DNA from: Thermoplasmata archaeon
Lineage (GTDB): Archaea; Thermoplasmatota; Thermoplasmata; WALJ01
Length of the DNA: 10,762 bases
Direction: 5' to 3'
NCBI GenBank assembly: GCA_015522885.1
Contig: WALJ01000133.1
Coordinates: 1 to 10,762, forward strand
Below, piece after piece: positions 1 to 6,524 of the stretch. Made by a program: the position numbers and the translations under genes. Within the stretch, counting starts at the first letter, position 1; every line of letters starts with the position of its first letter. The notes under the pieces are model-generated. The model saw nothing but the letters and a program-made list of their open reading frames with translations, ran no database searches and had not been told where the DNA came from.

Positions 1-1863
1 AGGATAATGGGCGGTGAAGAATACCTCTCCCAGATACTCGAAGGGAGGGTCATTTCAAGAGGAGATATGATAGAACTCAATGTGATGGGGCGGAAGATAG
101 ACCTTGTTGCGGTTTCGTTCTCACCGTCCGCAGATGCCGTGATAATAACAGGCGATACGAATATCGCGATAAGTGAGAAACCTGCGAAAGAGATTCCGAA
201 GACACCGAGGGTCTCCTATGAAGATATCGGAGGGCTAAAAGACGAGATAAGAAAGGTCAGGGAGATGATAGAACTGCCTCTCAGACATCCGGAGCTCTTT
301 GATAGACTCGGTGTCGAAGCTCCTAAAGGAGTTCTCCTGTACGGTCCGCCGGGTACGGGTAAGACCCTCCTAGCCAAAGCTGTCGCAAGTGAAACAAATG
401 CGAATTTCATCTATCTCAGCGGTCCCGAGGTAATGAGCAAGTTCTACGGAGAGAGCGAGGAGAACATCCGAAATGTGTTCAAAGAGGCGGAGGAAAATGC
501 CCCGAGCATAATCTTCATAGATGAAATAGACTCCATCGCACCGAAAAGGGATGAAGTTCAGGGTGAAGTGGAGCGCAGAGTGGTTGCACAGCTTCTCGCG
601 CTCATGGACGGCCTGAAATCCAGAGGTAAGGTTGTGGTCATAGGAGCCACCAACAGACCGAATTCCATAGATCCCGCACTGAGAAGGCCGGGAAGGTTCG
701 ACAGGGAGATTGAGATAGGCATCCCGGACAGACAGGGAAGGTTCGAGATACTGCAGATACACACAAGAGGAATGCCTCTTGATAAGGATGTTGACCTGAA
801 GAAACTGGCCGACATGACGCATGGCTTTGTCGGAGCGGACCTGGCAGCCCTCGCAAGGGAAGCTGGAATGAGAGCGCTCCGCAGGATGATGCCCGACATA
901 GATGTCGAGGTGGAAACCATATCTCGGGAGGTGCTGAACAATCTGACGGTCAAATGGCAGGACTTCACGGATGCTTTCCGCGAGATGAATCCTTCGACCA
1001 TGAGAGAAGTCATCGTTGAAAAACCGAATGTGCGCTGGGACGATATCGGAGGTCTTGAAGAGGCAAAACAGGAACTTAAAGAGGCTGTTGAATGGCCTCT
1101 GAAATACGGGCCTCTGTTCAGTCACATGGGTGCGAGGCCGAGCAAGGGAATACTGCTCTGCGGTCCCCCGGGTACCGGTAAGACCCTGCTCGCAAAGGCT
1201 GTTGCCACGGAGAGCGAGGCCAATTTCATAAGCGTGAAAGGGCCGGAATTCCTCAGCAAATGGGTAGGTGAAAGCGAAAAGGCCGTAAGAGAGACATTCA
1301 GGAAGGCCAGACAGGCGGCACCCTGTGTGATATTCTTAGACGAAATGGATGCCGTAGCTCCGAAGAGAGGTGTGGAGACCGGAACGAAGGTTACAGAGAG
1401 GGTGATAAGCCAGCTGCTCACGGAACTGGACGGACTGGAGAACCTGCAGGGTGTGACGGTAATAGCGGCAACCAACAGACCCGATATGATAGATTCCGCT
1501 CTGCTCAGACCGGGGCGCTTCGACAGGCACATCTATATACCCGTGCCGAATGAAGGAGCCAGAAAGAAGATATTCGAGATACACCTGAGAAATAAGCCGC
1601 TCTCAGGGGATGTGAACGTGGAAGAGCTGGCCGAGAAGACCGAAGGATACACGGGTGCGGACATCGAGGCCGTATGCAACGAGGCGACCATGGCGGCCAT
1701 CAGAGAGTACATCCAGAACGGCGGAAAACTGGATGAAAACAGCCTGAAAGCCGTAAAGGTCTTTGAGAAGCACTTCGATACGGCGCTGAAGAAGGTCAAG
1801 CCGCTTTCAAAGAGGGAGATGGAGTTCTATAAAGGGGCCGTGGAAAGTTTCAAAGAGGAGTGA
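1..1863 (+). CDS. cdc48: Cdc48/VAT-type AAA+ ATPase, 5'-truncated by window edge
   Basis: This is the archaeal Cdc48/p97/VAT unfoldase. It forms a cytoplasmic hexamer that uses ATP to unfold proteins, commonly for the proteasome. Counting from the in-frame Met at position 7, residues 1 to about 60 are the end of the N-terminal substrate/cofactor domain, followed by the N-D1 linker (PRVSYEDIGGL). D1 carries Walker A GPPGTGKT (113-120), Walker B IIFIDEID (168-175), sensor GATN (213-216) and arginine fingers in RRPGRFD (R227, R230). D2 repeats these: GPPGTGKT (386-393), VIFLDEMD (441-448), ATNRP (488-492), RPGRFD (501-506). Both ATPase sites look intact. The frame is open to base 1, and full-length VAT proteins are about 730-750 residues, so roughly 120 N-terminal residues lie upstream and Met7 is not the real start. 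The stop TGA lies in a hairpin. Family assignment is very secure; substrates cannot be inferred. Confidence 0.97.
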   Translation, partial: RIMGGEEYLSQILEGRVISRGDMIELNVMGRKIDLVAVSFSPSADAVIITGDTNIAISEKPAKEIPKTPRVSYEDIGGLKDEIRKVREMIELPLRHPELFDRLGVEAPKGVLLYGPPGTGKTLLAKAVASETNANFIYLSGPEVMSKFYGESEENIRNVFKEAEENAPSIIFIDEIDSIAPKRDEVQGEVERRVVAQLLALMDGLKSRGKVVVIGATNRPNSIDPALRRPGRFDREIEIGIPDRQGRFEILQIHTRGMPLDKDVDLKKLADMTHGFVGADLAALAREAGMRALRRMMPDIDVEVETISREVLNNLTVKWQDFTDAFREMNPSTMREVIVEKPNVRWDDIGGLEEAKQELKEAVEWPLKYGPLFSHMGARPSKGILLCGPPGTGKTLLAKAVATESEANFISVKGPEFLSKWVGESEKAVRETFRKARQAAPCVIFLDEMDAVAPKRGVETGTKVTERVISQLLTELDGLENLQGVTVIAATNRPDMIDSALLRPGRFDRHIYIPVPNEGARKKIFEIHLRNKPLSGDVNVEELAEKTEGYTGADIEAVCNEATMAAIREYIQNGGKLDENSLKAVKVFEKHFDTALKKVKPLSKREMEFYKGAVESFKEE

Positions 1864-1882
1864 GGGACAAAATCCCTCATTT
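1861..1882 (+). terminator. Hairpin over the cdc48 stop codon, possible terminator
   Basis: TGAGGGA (1861-1867) and TCCCTCA (1873-1879) form a perfect 7-bp stem with loop CAAAA, followed by TTT. The first three stem bases are the cdc48 stop codon. In RNA the stem could extend by G-U and A-U pairs into the last codon. The T tract is short, and archaeal termination depends more on T-runs than on hairpins, so this could equally be an mRNA 3'-end stabilising or processing structure. Confidence 0.4.
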
Positions 1883-2094
1883 CCTGAAGAGCTCGAAAAG
1901 TCCGGTCGAAGACCATAGATAAAGGAGAAGCACGGGCTTTTAAGGGGGAGACCCGAAAAACGGATTCGGTTCCATAGCATGGCGCCCTAAACCACATGCG
2001 ACCAGCAATCTGGGAGCTGTCCATAACCACCATCGACAGGATTTCATCGCATCCTCGGCCAACATATTCTTAAGCCCCGCGGTGTTCCACTCAC
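1864..2094. other. Intergenic gap, no recognised gene
   Basis: This 231-bp gap separates cdc48 from ogg2 and is long for this compact window. It holds the cdc48 hairpin, a GAGCTCGAAAAG motif (1889-1900), a small hairpin GGTC-GAA-GACC (1904-1914), a possible TATA-like CTTTTAAG (1937-1944), two weak hairpins (CCGAA/TTCGG and CCAT-AGC-ATGG around 1953-1982) and a CTGTC/GACAG stem (2017-2039). I could not fit it to a tRNA, SRP RNA, RNase P RNA or box C/D guide. A 68-codon minus-strand frame (1827-2033) runs into the cdc48 end and shows no recognisable domain. A small RNA is possible but unsupported. Confidence 0.4.
2063..2072 (+). promoter_or_regulatory. TATA-like box for ogg2
   Basis: CATATTCTTA is centred about 27 bases before the ATG at 2095. 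That spacing puts transcription start at or next to the ATG, so the mRNA would be leaderless, and there is no good Shine-Dalgarno sequence before this ATG. The match is moderate. Confidence 0.45.
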
Positions 2095-2727
2095 ATGCAT
2101 CCCGCTGAGATAAGAGCGCTCTGCACCCAACTCAAACCGCAGATAGATTCTAGGCTCGCGGAGTTCAGGAACCTGTGGGAGAATGGCGATGAAAAGGACA
2201 TATTTGCGGAGATGGCGTTCTGCCTTCTGACACCTCAATCAAAGGCCAAGGTATGCTGGGCGGCAGTTGAGTGTATGAAATGGGATGTACTTTTCAATGG
2301 AAGCGAGGGGGAGATAACGAAGTGTCTCGTAGGTGTGCGCTTCAAATACACAAAGGCAAAACGAGTCATAGAACTGAGAGATAGATTTCCCGAAGGAAAG
2401 GGGATAAGAGCGCTCCTCAACCGCTTTAAAACCCCCGAAGAGGCGAGAGAATGGCTCGTTAAGAACATAGACGGCTATGGTTACAAGGAAGCCAGTCACT
2501 TTCTAAGGAATGTCGGCCTCGGAGAGAATCTGGCAATCCTCGACCGCCATATACTCAGGAATCTGGGGAGCGCAGGGGTTATTGAGGAAATCCCAAAGAC
2601 CTTAACAAAGAAAGGATACCTCGAAATCGAGGAAAAAATGAGGGGTTTTTCAGAAAAGATAGAGGTTCCAATGCCTGCCATGGACCTCATATTCTGGTAC
2701 AATGGGACGGGAGAGATATTCAAGTAA
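2095..2727 (+). CDS. ogg: 8-oxoguanine DNA glycosylase/AP lyase, Ogg2 family
   Basis: This 210-residue protein belongs to the archaeal Ogg2 branch of the endonuclease III/HhH-GPD superfamily. It would remove 8-oxoguanine from DNA and nick the abasic strand, starting base-excision repair. Visible signatures are CLLTPQSKAK (43-52), the KYTKAKRVIELRD segment (84-96), the helix-hairpin-helix GYGYKEASHFLRNVG (127-141) with catalytic lysine K131, and the catalytic aspartate D150 in LAILDRHILR. Length matches the family (about 205-215). The protein ends in lysine (WYNGTGEIFK); in the Methanocaldococcus jannaschii enzyme the C-terminal lysine helps distinguish 8-oxoG from G, so the terminus looks functional. 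It lacks the iron-sulfur cysteine loop of endonuclease III. The ATG at 2095 follows a TATA-like box at leaderless spacing. The next gene has its own promoter, so an operon is not implied. Confidence 0.93.
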   Translation: MHPAEIRALCTQLKPQIDSRLAEFRNLWENGDEKDIFAEMAFCLLTPQSKAKVCWAAVECMKWDVLFNGSEGEITKCLVGVRFKYTKAKRVIELRDRFPEGKGIRALLNRFKTPEEAREWLVKNIDGYGYKEASHFLRNVGLGENLAILDRHILRNLGSAGVIEEIPKTLTKKGYLEIEEKMRGFSEKIEVPMPAMDLIFWYNGTGEIFK

Positions 2728-2734
2728 GCGAAGG

Positions 2735-2743
2735 CTTAAATTA
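2735..2743 (+). promoter_or_regulatory. TATA box for gcvPB
   Basis: CTTAAATTA starts 8 bases after the ogg stop and is centred about 32 bases before the ATG at 2771. This implies a leader of only a few bases. It supports the 2771 start over an in-frame ATG at 2702, which lies inside ogg and upstream of this box. Confidence 0.55.
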
Positions 2744-2770
2744 AGAGCCGAATGCCGGAGCGGTGCTTCC

Positions 2771-4201
2771 ATGTACAGACAGGCGGCCTATGATGAACCA
2801 GTGCTGAACGAGATAAAGGATTTCGGAGACAATGAGTATTTTCCCGAGACCGAGACGGACATTCCGGAAAAGCTTCGGAGAAAATCCCTGAATATTCCCC
2901 GAATCCCCGAGAACAGGGTCGTGCGGCATTTTCTCAGGCTTTCTCAGATGAACTACGGTGTTGATACCGGTTTTTACCCTTTAGGCTCATGCACGATGAA
3001 GTACAACCCGAAGTACTCGGAGGAAATCGCTTCATGGGAAAAGGCATCCGACATCCATCCATATCAGGATGAGCGAACAGTTCAGGGCGCTCTCCGAATA
3101 ATGTACGAACTGCAGAGCTATCTGGCGAAGATAGGCGGTATGGATGCCGTGAGCCTTCAGCCTGCGGCGGGAGCGCACGGAGAATTCACAGGATTGAGGA
3201 TAATAAGTGCGTATCATGAGTTTCACGGCAATGGTAGGGATGAGGTCATAGTGCCGGACAGCGCCCACGGAACGAATCCGGCGAGCGCCGCGATGAACGG
3301 TTTTAAGGTAATAGAGATAGAATCAAAGGACGGAATGGTCGATTTGGAAGCTCTTGAAGCCGCACTCTCGGATAGAACCGCCGCATTCATGCTGACGAAC
3401 CCCAACACCCTCGGGATATTCGAAGAAAATGTGGTGAAAATAGCGAAGATGGTGCACGAATCCGGCGCTCTGCTTTACTACGACGGTGCGAACCTGAATG
3501 CGATAATGGGGAAGACAAACCCGGGAAAGATGGGCTTCGATGTGATGCACTTCAACCTTCACAAGACATTTTCCACGCCGCACGGAGGCGGAGGGCCGGG
3601 AGCAGGGCCTGTCGGTGTAAAAGAGCATCTTAAGGATTTTCTGCCTGTTCCACTGGTGGATTACGATGGCGAGAATTATTTCTTGAATTACGATATACCG
3701 CACAGCATAGGGAAGATAAGGGCATACTACGGGAATTTCGGGGTATTTCTCAAGGCATGGCTCTACATAAAGAGGCTGGGAGCGGGAGGCCTGAAAGAAG
3801 CCAGCGAAGGGGCGGTTCTTAACTCCAACTATCTCCGGGCAATTCTGGAAAAGCATCTGGACATGCCGTACAAACAGCTGAGAAAGCACGAGTTCGTTCT
3901 CAGCGGAGATAAGCTCAAGGAAAGGGGTCTGAGGACTCTGGACCTGTCTAAGAGGATTCTGGATTACGGCTTCCACGCTCCGACCATATACTTTCCGCAT
4001 CTGGTTCACGAGTCGATAATGATAGAACCCACCGAGAGCGAGGGCCGTGAAGAACTCGATGCGTTTGCGAGAGCGTTCGTCCAGATACTGGGGGAAGAGG
4101 ACGAGAAACTGAAGAATGCACCCTACAACACAGCGATAAGAAGGACCGACGATGTGATGGCAGCAAAAAAACCGATACTTTCGTGGAAGGACATTGGATA
4201 A
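2771..4201 (+). CDS. gcvPB: Glycine dehydrogenase (decarboxylating) subunit 2 (P-protein, GcvPB)
   Basis: This is the C-terminal-half subunit of the split P-protein of the glycine cleavage system. With GcvPA it decarboxylates glycine using pyridoxal phosphate and passes the aminomethyl group to lipoyl-GcvH. The 476 residues match the family. The N-terminus MYRQAAYDEPVLNE is typical of GcvPB, so I chose ATG 2771; the 23 extra codons of the longer frame are Arg/Ser-rich, overlap ogg and lack homology. GSCTMKYNP (72-80), PAAGAHGEFTG (131-141) and DSAHGTNPASAA (163-174) are conserved blocks, and K265 in HFNLHKTFSTPHGGGG is the PLP Schiff-base lysine. gcvPA commonly lies directly upstream of gcvPB, but here that place is taken by ogg, and gcvH and gcvT are also absent from the window. 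Identity is secure; partner location is unknown. Confidence 0.96.
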   Translation: MYRQAAYDEPVLNEIKDFGDNEYFPETETDIPEKLRRKSLNIPRIPENRVVRHFLRLSQMNYGVDTGFYPLGSCTMKYNPKYSEEIASWEKASDIHPYQDERTVQGALRIMYELQSYLAKIGGMDAVSLQPAAGAHGEFTGLRIISAYHEFHGNGRDEVIVPDSAHGTNPASAAMNGFKVIEIESKDGMVDLEALEAALSDRTAAFMLTNPNTLGIFEENVVKIAKMVHESGALLYYDGANLNAIMGKTNPGKMGFDVMHFNLHKTFSTPHGGGGPGAGPVGVKEHLKDFLPVPLVDYDGENYFLNYDIPHSIGKIRAYYGNFGVFLKAWLYIKRLGAGGLKEASEGAVLNSNYLRAILEKHLDMPYKQLRKHEFVLSGDKLKERGLRTLDLSKRILDYGFHAPTIYFPHLVHESIMIEPTESEGREELDAFARAFVQILGEEDEKLKNAPYNTAIRRTDDVMAAKKPILSWKDIG

Positions 4202-4202
4202 G

Positions 4203-4212
4203 TATTTTATTT
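4203..4212 (+). promoter_or_regulatory. TATA box for the membrane-protein gene
   Basis: TATTTTATTT begins right after the gcvPB stop and is centred about 24 bases before the ATG at 4231, which fits a leaderless transcript. It supports ATG 4231 over the in-frame ATG at 4183 inside gcvPB. The T-rich stretch might also serve as a weak terminator for gcvPB. Confidence 0.5.
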
Positions 4213-4230
4213 GAAGAGCGATACAGGTGC

Positions 4231-5052
4231 ATGAGCCGGGCTGATGAGGTCCTTGAAAAGACCTTCTATCTCAACCGCATAAAGTCCCTTGAAACAAGGG
4301 CATACATGATACAGATAGCAGCCATGATCGGTATGGGCTTCTTTTTCTCGCTTCTTCAGGGTGCGGAGTTCAAACCCTTCTATTTTCCCATGGAATTCTT
4401 TATTTATGTTGTTCTCATAATGCTGATAGCCATGGGTTTCGAGTCCTTCTTTTTCACCATACTTGAGATGAGAAACCAGGACTCGGACTCCGGGAAATAC
4501 TTCACGGCCAAGAAGGCATCCAGAAATGCCGTAAAAATCGTGGTAATAGCCCTTGTTTTTATTGTCGTCTTCGCAAATCCGGTATCAGAAAAGGTGATAG
4601 AGAGTTCTGCAGCGGAGGTTCATGAGATACAGATGAAGAACTCCACGGCCACCTTCGATTTCAGCTCCGTGGACCGTTTCGGCCTCATGAAGAACAGCGT
4701 AGAGGTCTCGGCAAAGGCTTATCCGGAGGATTACAAGATATTTCTTTTCGATAAAGATGTGTATTATCCGGGGATAAATTACACGGTAAATGCGAGATAC
4801 TCTTCTAAGGCATCAAGTGATGATGTCGCGATGGTATATCCTCCGGAAACACAGACGTACTACGAATATACTCTACTCATAGACGGAAACGGCACGGGTA
4901 CTTTCCATGTGAAGGTTATGAAAAACATTCCGGATTATTTTGTGATATATGTAGCCCTCTTTTTATCCGTGATTGCCATAGCCAATGCATGGTGGTTCGT
5001 ATACCTGCAGAAATACATAAAGAGGTACGGGACCGAACTGGTCTCCGAGTGA
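4231..5052 (+). CDS. Unknown four-helix membrane protein with a large outer loop
   Basis: I do not recognise the family. From ATG 4231 the protein has 273 residues. Hydrophobic segments lie at about 25-43, 55-79, 100-116 and 235-258. Basic residues before helix 3 (KKASRN) and after helix 4 (KYIKR) suggest both ends are cytoplasmic and that residues 117-233 are outside. That loop contains three N-glycosylation sequons, NST (137-139), NYT (183-185) and NGT (220-222), and is rich in Tyr, Ser and Asp with beta-like alternation (EVSAKAYPEDYKIFLF, YYEYTLLIDG). It has no cysteine, no signal peptidase site and no enzyme motif. The longer start at 4183 adds 16 codons overlapping gcvPB and lies upstream of the TATA box. 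The gene ends exactly against the stop of the opposing gene. A T-run at 5060-5066 inside that gene could end its transcript. It could be an envelope sensor or structural protein, but that is a guess. Confidence 0.85.
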   Translation: MSRADEVLEKTFYLNRIKSLETRAYMIQIAAMIGMGFFFSLLQGAEFKPFYFPMEFFIYVVLIMLIAMGFESFFFTILEMRNQDSDSGKYFTAKKASRNAVKIVVIALVFIVVFANPVSEKVIESSAAEVHEIQMKNSTATFDFSSVDRFGLMKNSVEVSAKAYPEDYKIFLFDKDVYYPGINYTVNARYSSKASSDDVAMVYPPETQTYYEYTLLIDGNGTGTFHVKVMKNIPDYFVIYVALFLSVIAIANAWWFVYLQKYIKRYGTELVSE

Positions 5053-6438
5053 TCAGCCCTTATTTTCAGGAACTCTTTCCCATTCATCTCTGAGGACTTT
5101 CATGGCTCTGGCGGCCCTTGTTGTCGATGGATACACAGGTATCTTTTCCTCTTTGAGGTCCAGTATCACGCCTTCCATCTCCTCGCCCCCTATCCAGCAT
5201 CCGAGTATCGGCTTTCCGCAGTTTTTATGCTCTTTTACAAGCTTTTTAAGCGCTCCCACATATTCCTTGGGTCTGGCGTATCCCGCATGGACACAGACAA
5301 CTATCAGACCATCGACATTCTCATCTTCAAGTAGGATTCGGCTCGCAGACTCGTAGAGATAGAAACCCGCATCCCCTATGACATCCACCGGATTTCTCGG
5401 AGTGCTTATCTCGGGAAGCACCTTTGCCAGCCTTTCTTTGGTTTTCTCCGTTATCTCGGCAACATCCAACCCTTCCATTTCCAGAGCGTCTGAGAGAAGT
5501 ATGCCCGCACCTCCCCCGTTGGTAACAATACCTATGTTCTTTCCCTTGAGCGCCGGCTGTCTCGCGAGCGCAGTTGCAAAATCAAATAGTTCCGGGGTAT
5601 CTCTTGCCCTGTGTATCCTGAGCTGTCTGAACACCGATTCGTATATCCGGTCGGAGCCGCTGAGGGAACCGGTATGGGTGGCAGCCGCCGCCGCACCCGC
5701 CTTCGTTCTCCCGGACTTTATGGCAACTATGGGTTTGTCGCATTTTCTGACGGCCTCCATGAACCTTTTTCCGTCCTTTATCCCCTCTATGTACATCGCT
5801 ATGACCTTCGTATGCGGGTCCTTGCTCAGATACTCTATTATCTCCGCATCGCTCACATCTATCTTGTTTCCCACGCTTATAACCTTTGAAAGCCCTATTC
5901 TTTCCCTATTGGCATGGTGTATCATACCTATGCATAATGCTCCGCTCTGACTCGCAAGTGCTATGGCCCCGGGGTCAGGCATGCCGAATACGAATGATGC
6001 ATCCAAGTCGTCAATCGGATTCTTGTATCCCATGGTGTTCGGTCCGATTATCCTTATTCCTGTTTCTTCGACTATCTTTCTGAGCTCATCCTCCAGAACC
6101 TTTCCTTCTCCCCCTATCTCCCCGAAGCCCGCCGAGATGATTATCACCCCTGCAACTCCCTTTTTTGCGCATTCTCCGACAACTTTCGGAACGAATCTCG
6201 CAGGTATCGTTATTACGGCAAGATCAATCTCATCAGGTATTGTGAGAACACTGGGATAGCACTTCAGACCCATTATCTCATCCGAATGAGGGTTCACCGG
6301 GTATACCTTCCCGGGATAGCCGCTGACAAGCACGTTCAGGAGCGTCGCGTGGCCTATTTTAACGGGTTCTCTGGATGCCCCTATGACCGCTATGCTTTTC
6401 GGTGAGAACATGCGCTCCAATCTCTCTTTGTCGTCCAT
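5053..6438 (-). CDS. acdA: Acyl-CoA synthetase (ADP-forming), alpha subunit
   Basis: This cytosolic enzyme converts acyl-CoA, ADP and phosphate to the free acid, CoA and ATP, an archaeal energy-yielding step after 2-oxoacid oxidation. The 461 residues are the alpha subunit only: an N-terminal CoA-binding Rossmann domain (about 9-135, with SIAVIGAS and GPNTMGYKNP), a central succinyl-CoA-ligase-like domain (about 150-290, LASQSGALC) carrying the predicted phosphorylated histidine H255 in THTGSLSGSD, and a third ligase-like domain (about 300-455, GIVTNGGGAGILLSDAL). There is no ATP-grasp domain, so a separate beta subunit is needed and is not here. Separately encoded alpha and beta are known in Pyrococcus. 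Acyl specificity (acetyl, branched, aryl) cannot be read from sequence. Thr replaces the more usual Cys in the GPNC-type loop. It has its own TATA box about 28 bases upstream. It could instead be a protein-acetyltransferase relative, but no GNAT domain is present. Confidence 0.92.
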   Translation of the reverse strand: MDDKERLERMFSPKSIAVIGASREPVKIGHATLLNVLVSGYPGKVYPVNPHSDEIMGLKCYPSVLTIPDEIDLAVITIPARFVPKVVGECAKKGVAGVIIISAGFGEIGGEGKVLEDELRKIVEETGIRIIGPNTMGYKNPIDDLDASFVFGMPDPGAIALASQSGALCIGMIHHANRERIGLSKVISVGNKIDVSDAEIIEYLSKDPHTKVIAMYIEGIKDGKRFMEAVRKCDKPIVAIKSGRTKAGAAAAATHTGSLSGSDRIYESVFRQLRIHRARDTPELFDFATALARQPALKGKNIGIVTNGGGAGILLSDALEMEGLDVAEITEKTKERLAKVLPEISTPRNPVDVIGDAGFYLYESASRILLEDENVDGLIVVCVHAGYARPKEYVGALKKLVKEHKNCGKPILGCWIGGEEMEGVILDLKEEKIPVYPSTTRAARAMKVLRDEWERVPENKG

Positions 6439-6448
6439 GCTGAGGGAT

Positions 6449-6501
6449 AGCGCTCTCCGTAATAAGTTTATCCGTTCCTATTCCTTAATGCGGAGAGAGC
6501 T
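6449..6501. repeat. Inverted repeat bracketing the acyl-CoA synthetase promoter
   Basis: AGCGCTCTCCG (6449-6459) pairs with CGGAGAGAGCT (6491-6501) at 10 of 11 positions. The centres are 42 bases apart with the TATA box (6461-6471) between. As DNA this could be a paired operator, about four helical turns apart. As RNA from the upstream minus-strand gene it could fold as a stem with a 31-nt loop near that gene's 3' end. Confidence 0.5.
6461..6471 (-). promoter_or_regulatory. TATA box for the acyl-CoA synthetase gene
   Basis: Read on the minus strand, ATAAACTTATT is centred about 28 bases before the ATG at 6438. No Shine-Dalgarno sequence precedes that ATG, so a leaderless or near-leaderless mRNA is likely. 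This makes the gene independently transcribed despite sharing orientation with the HD gene upstream. Confidence 0.5.
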
Positions 6502-6513
6502 CGAAAAGCGGGT

Positions 6514-6520
6514 AAAACAA
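6514..6520 (-). terminator. T-run after the HD gene
   Basis: On the minus strand TTGTTTT follows the TAG stop at 6525-6527 by a few bases, and CTTTT follows again at 6504-6508. Oligo-T runs on the non-template strand are the usual archaeal intrinsic termination signal. The runs are short, so the evidence is modest. Confidence 0.4.
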
Positions 6521-6524
6521 GGAC

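Noticed and set aside
370..1125. Long (251-codon) minus-strand frame opposite cdc48
   Set aside because: It is antisense to the conserved D1 ATPase domain, and its composition is that of a mirrored gene. The same applies to the 228-codon frame opposite gcvPB, the 190-codon frame opposite the synthetase and the 206-codon frame opposite the oxidase operon.
1950..1975. T-arm-like GGAACCGAATCCG on the minus strand suggesting a tRNA
   Set aside because: The T-loop GGTTC is not present and no acceptor, D or anticodon stem can be built around it.
1827..2033. 68-codon minus-strand frame over the cdc48 end and the following gap
   Set aside because: It overlaps a well-supported gene, has no recognisable domain, no Shine-Dalgarno site and no convincing promoter.
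2031..2051. Possible box C (GCGATGA on the minus strand) of a C/D guide RNA
   Set aside because: It mismatches the box C consensus and no box D (CTGA) follows at a usable distance.
2702..2770. Longer N-terminus for gcvPB
   Set aside because: The extra 23 codons overlap ogg, lie upstream of the TATA box and lack GcvPB homology; ATG 2771 gives the expected N-terminus.
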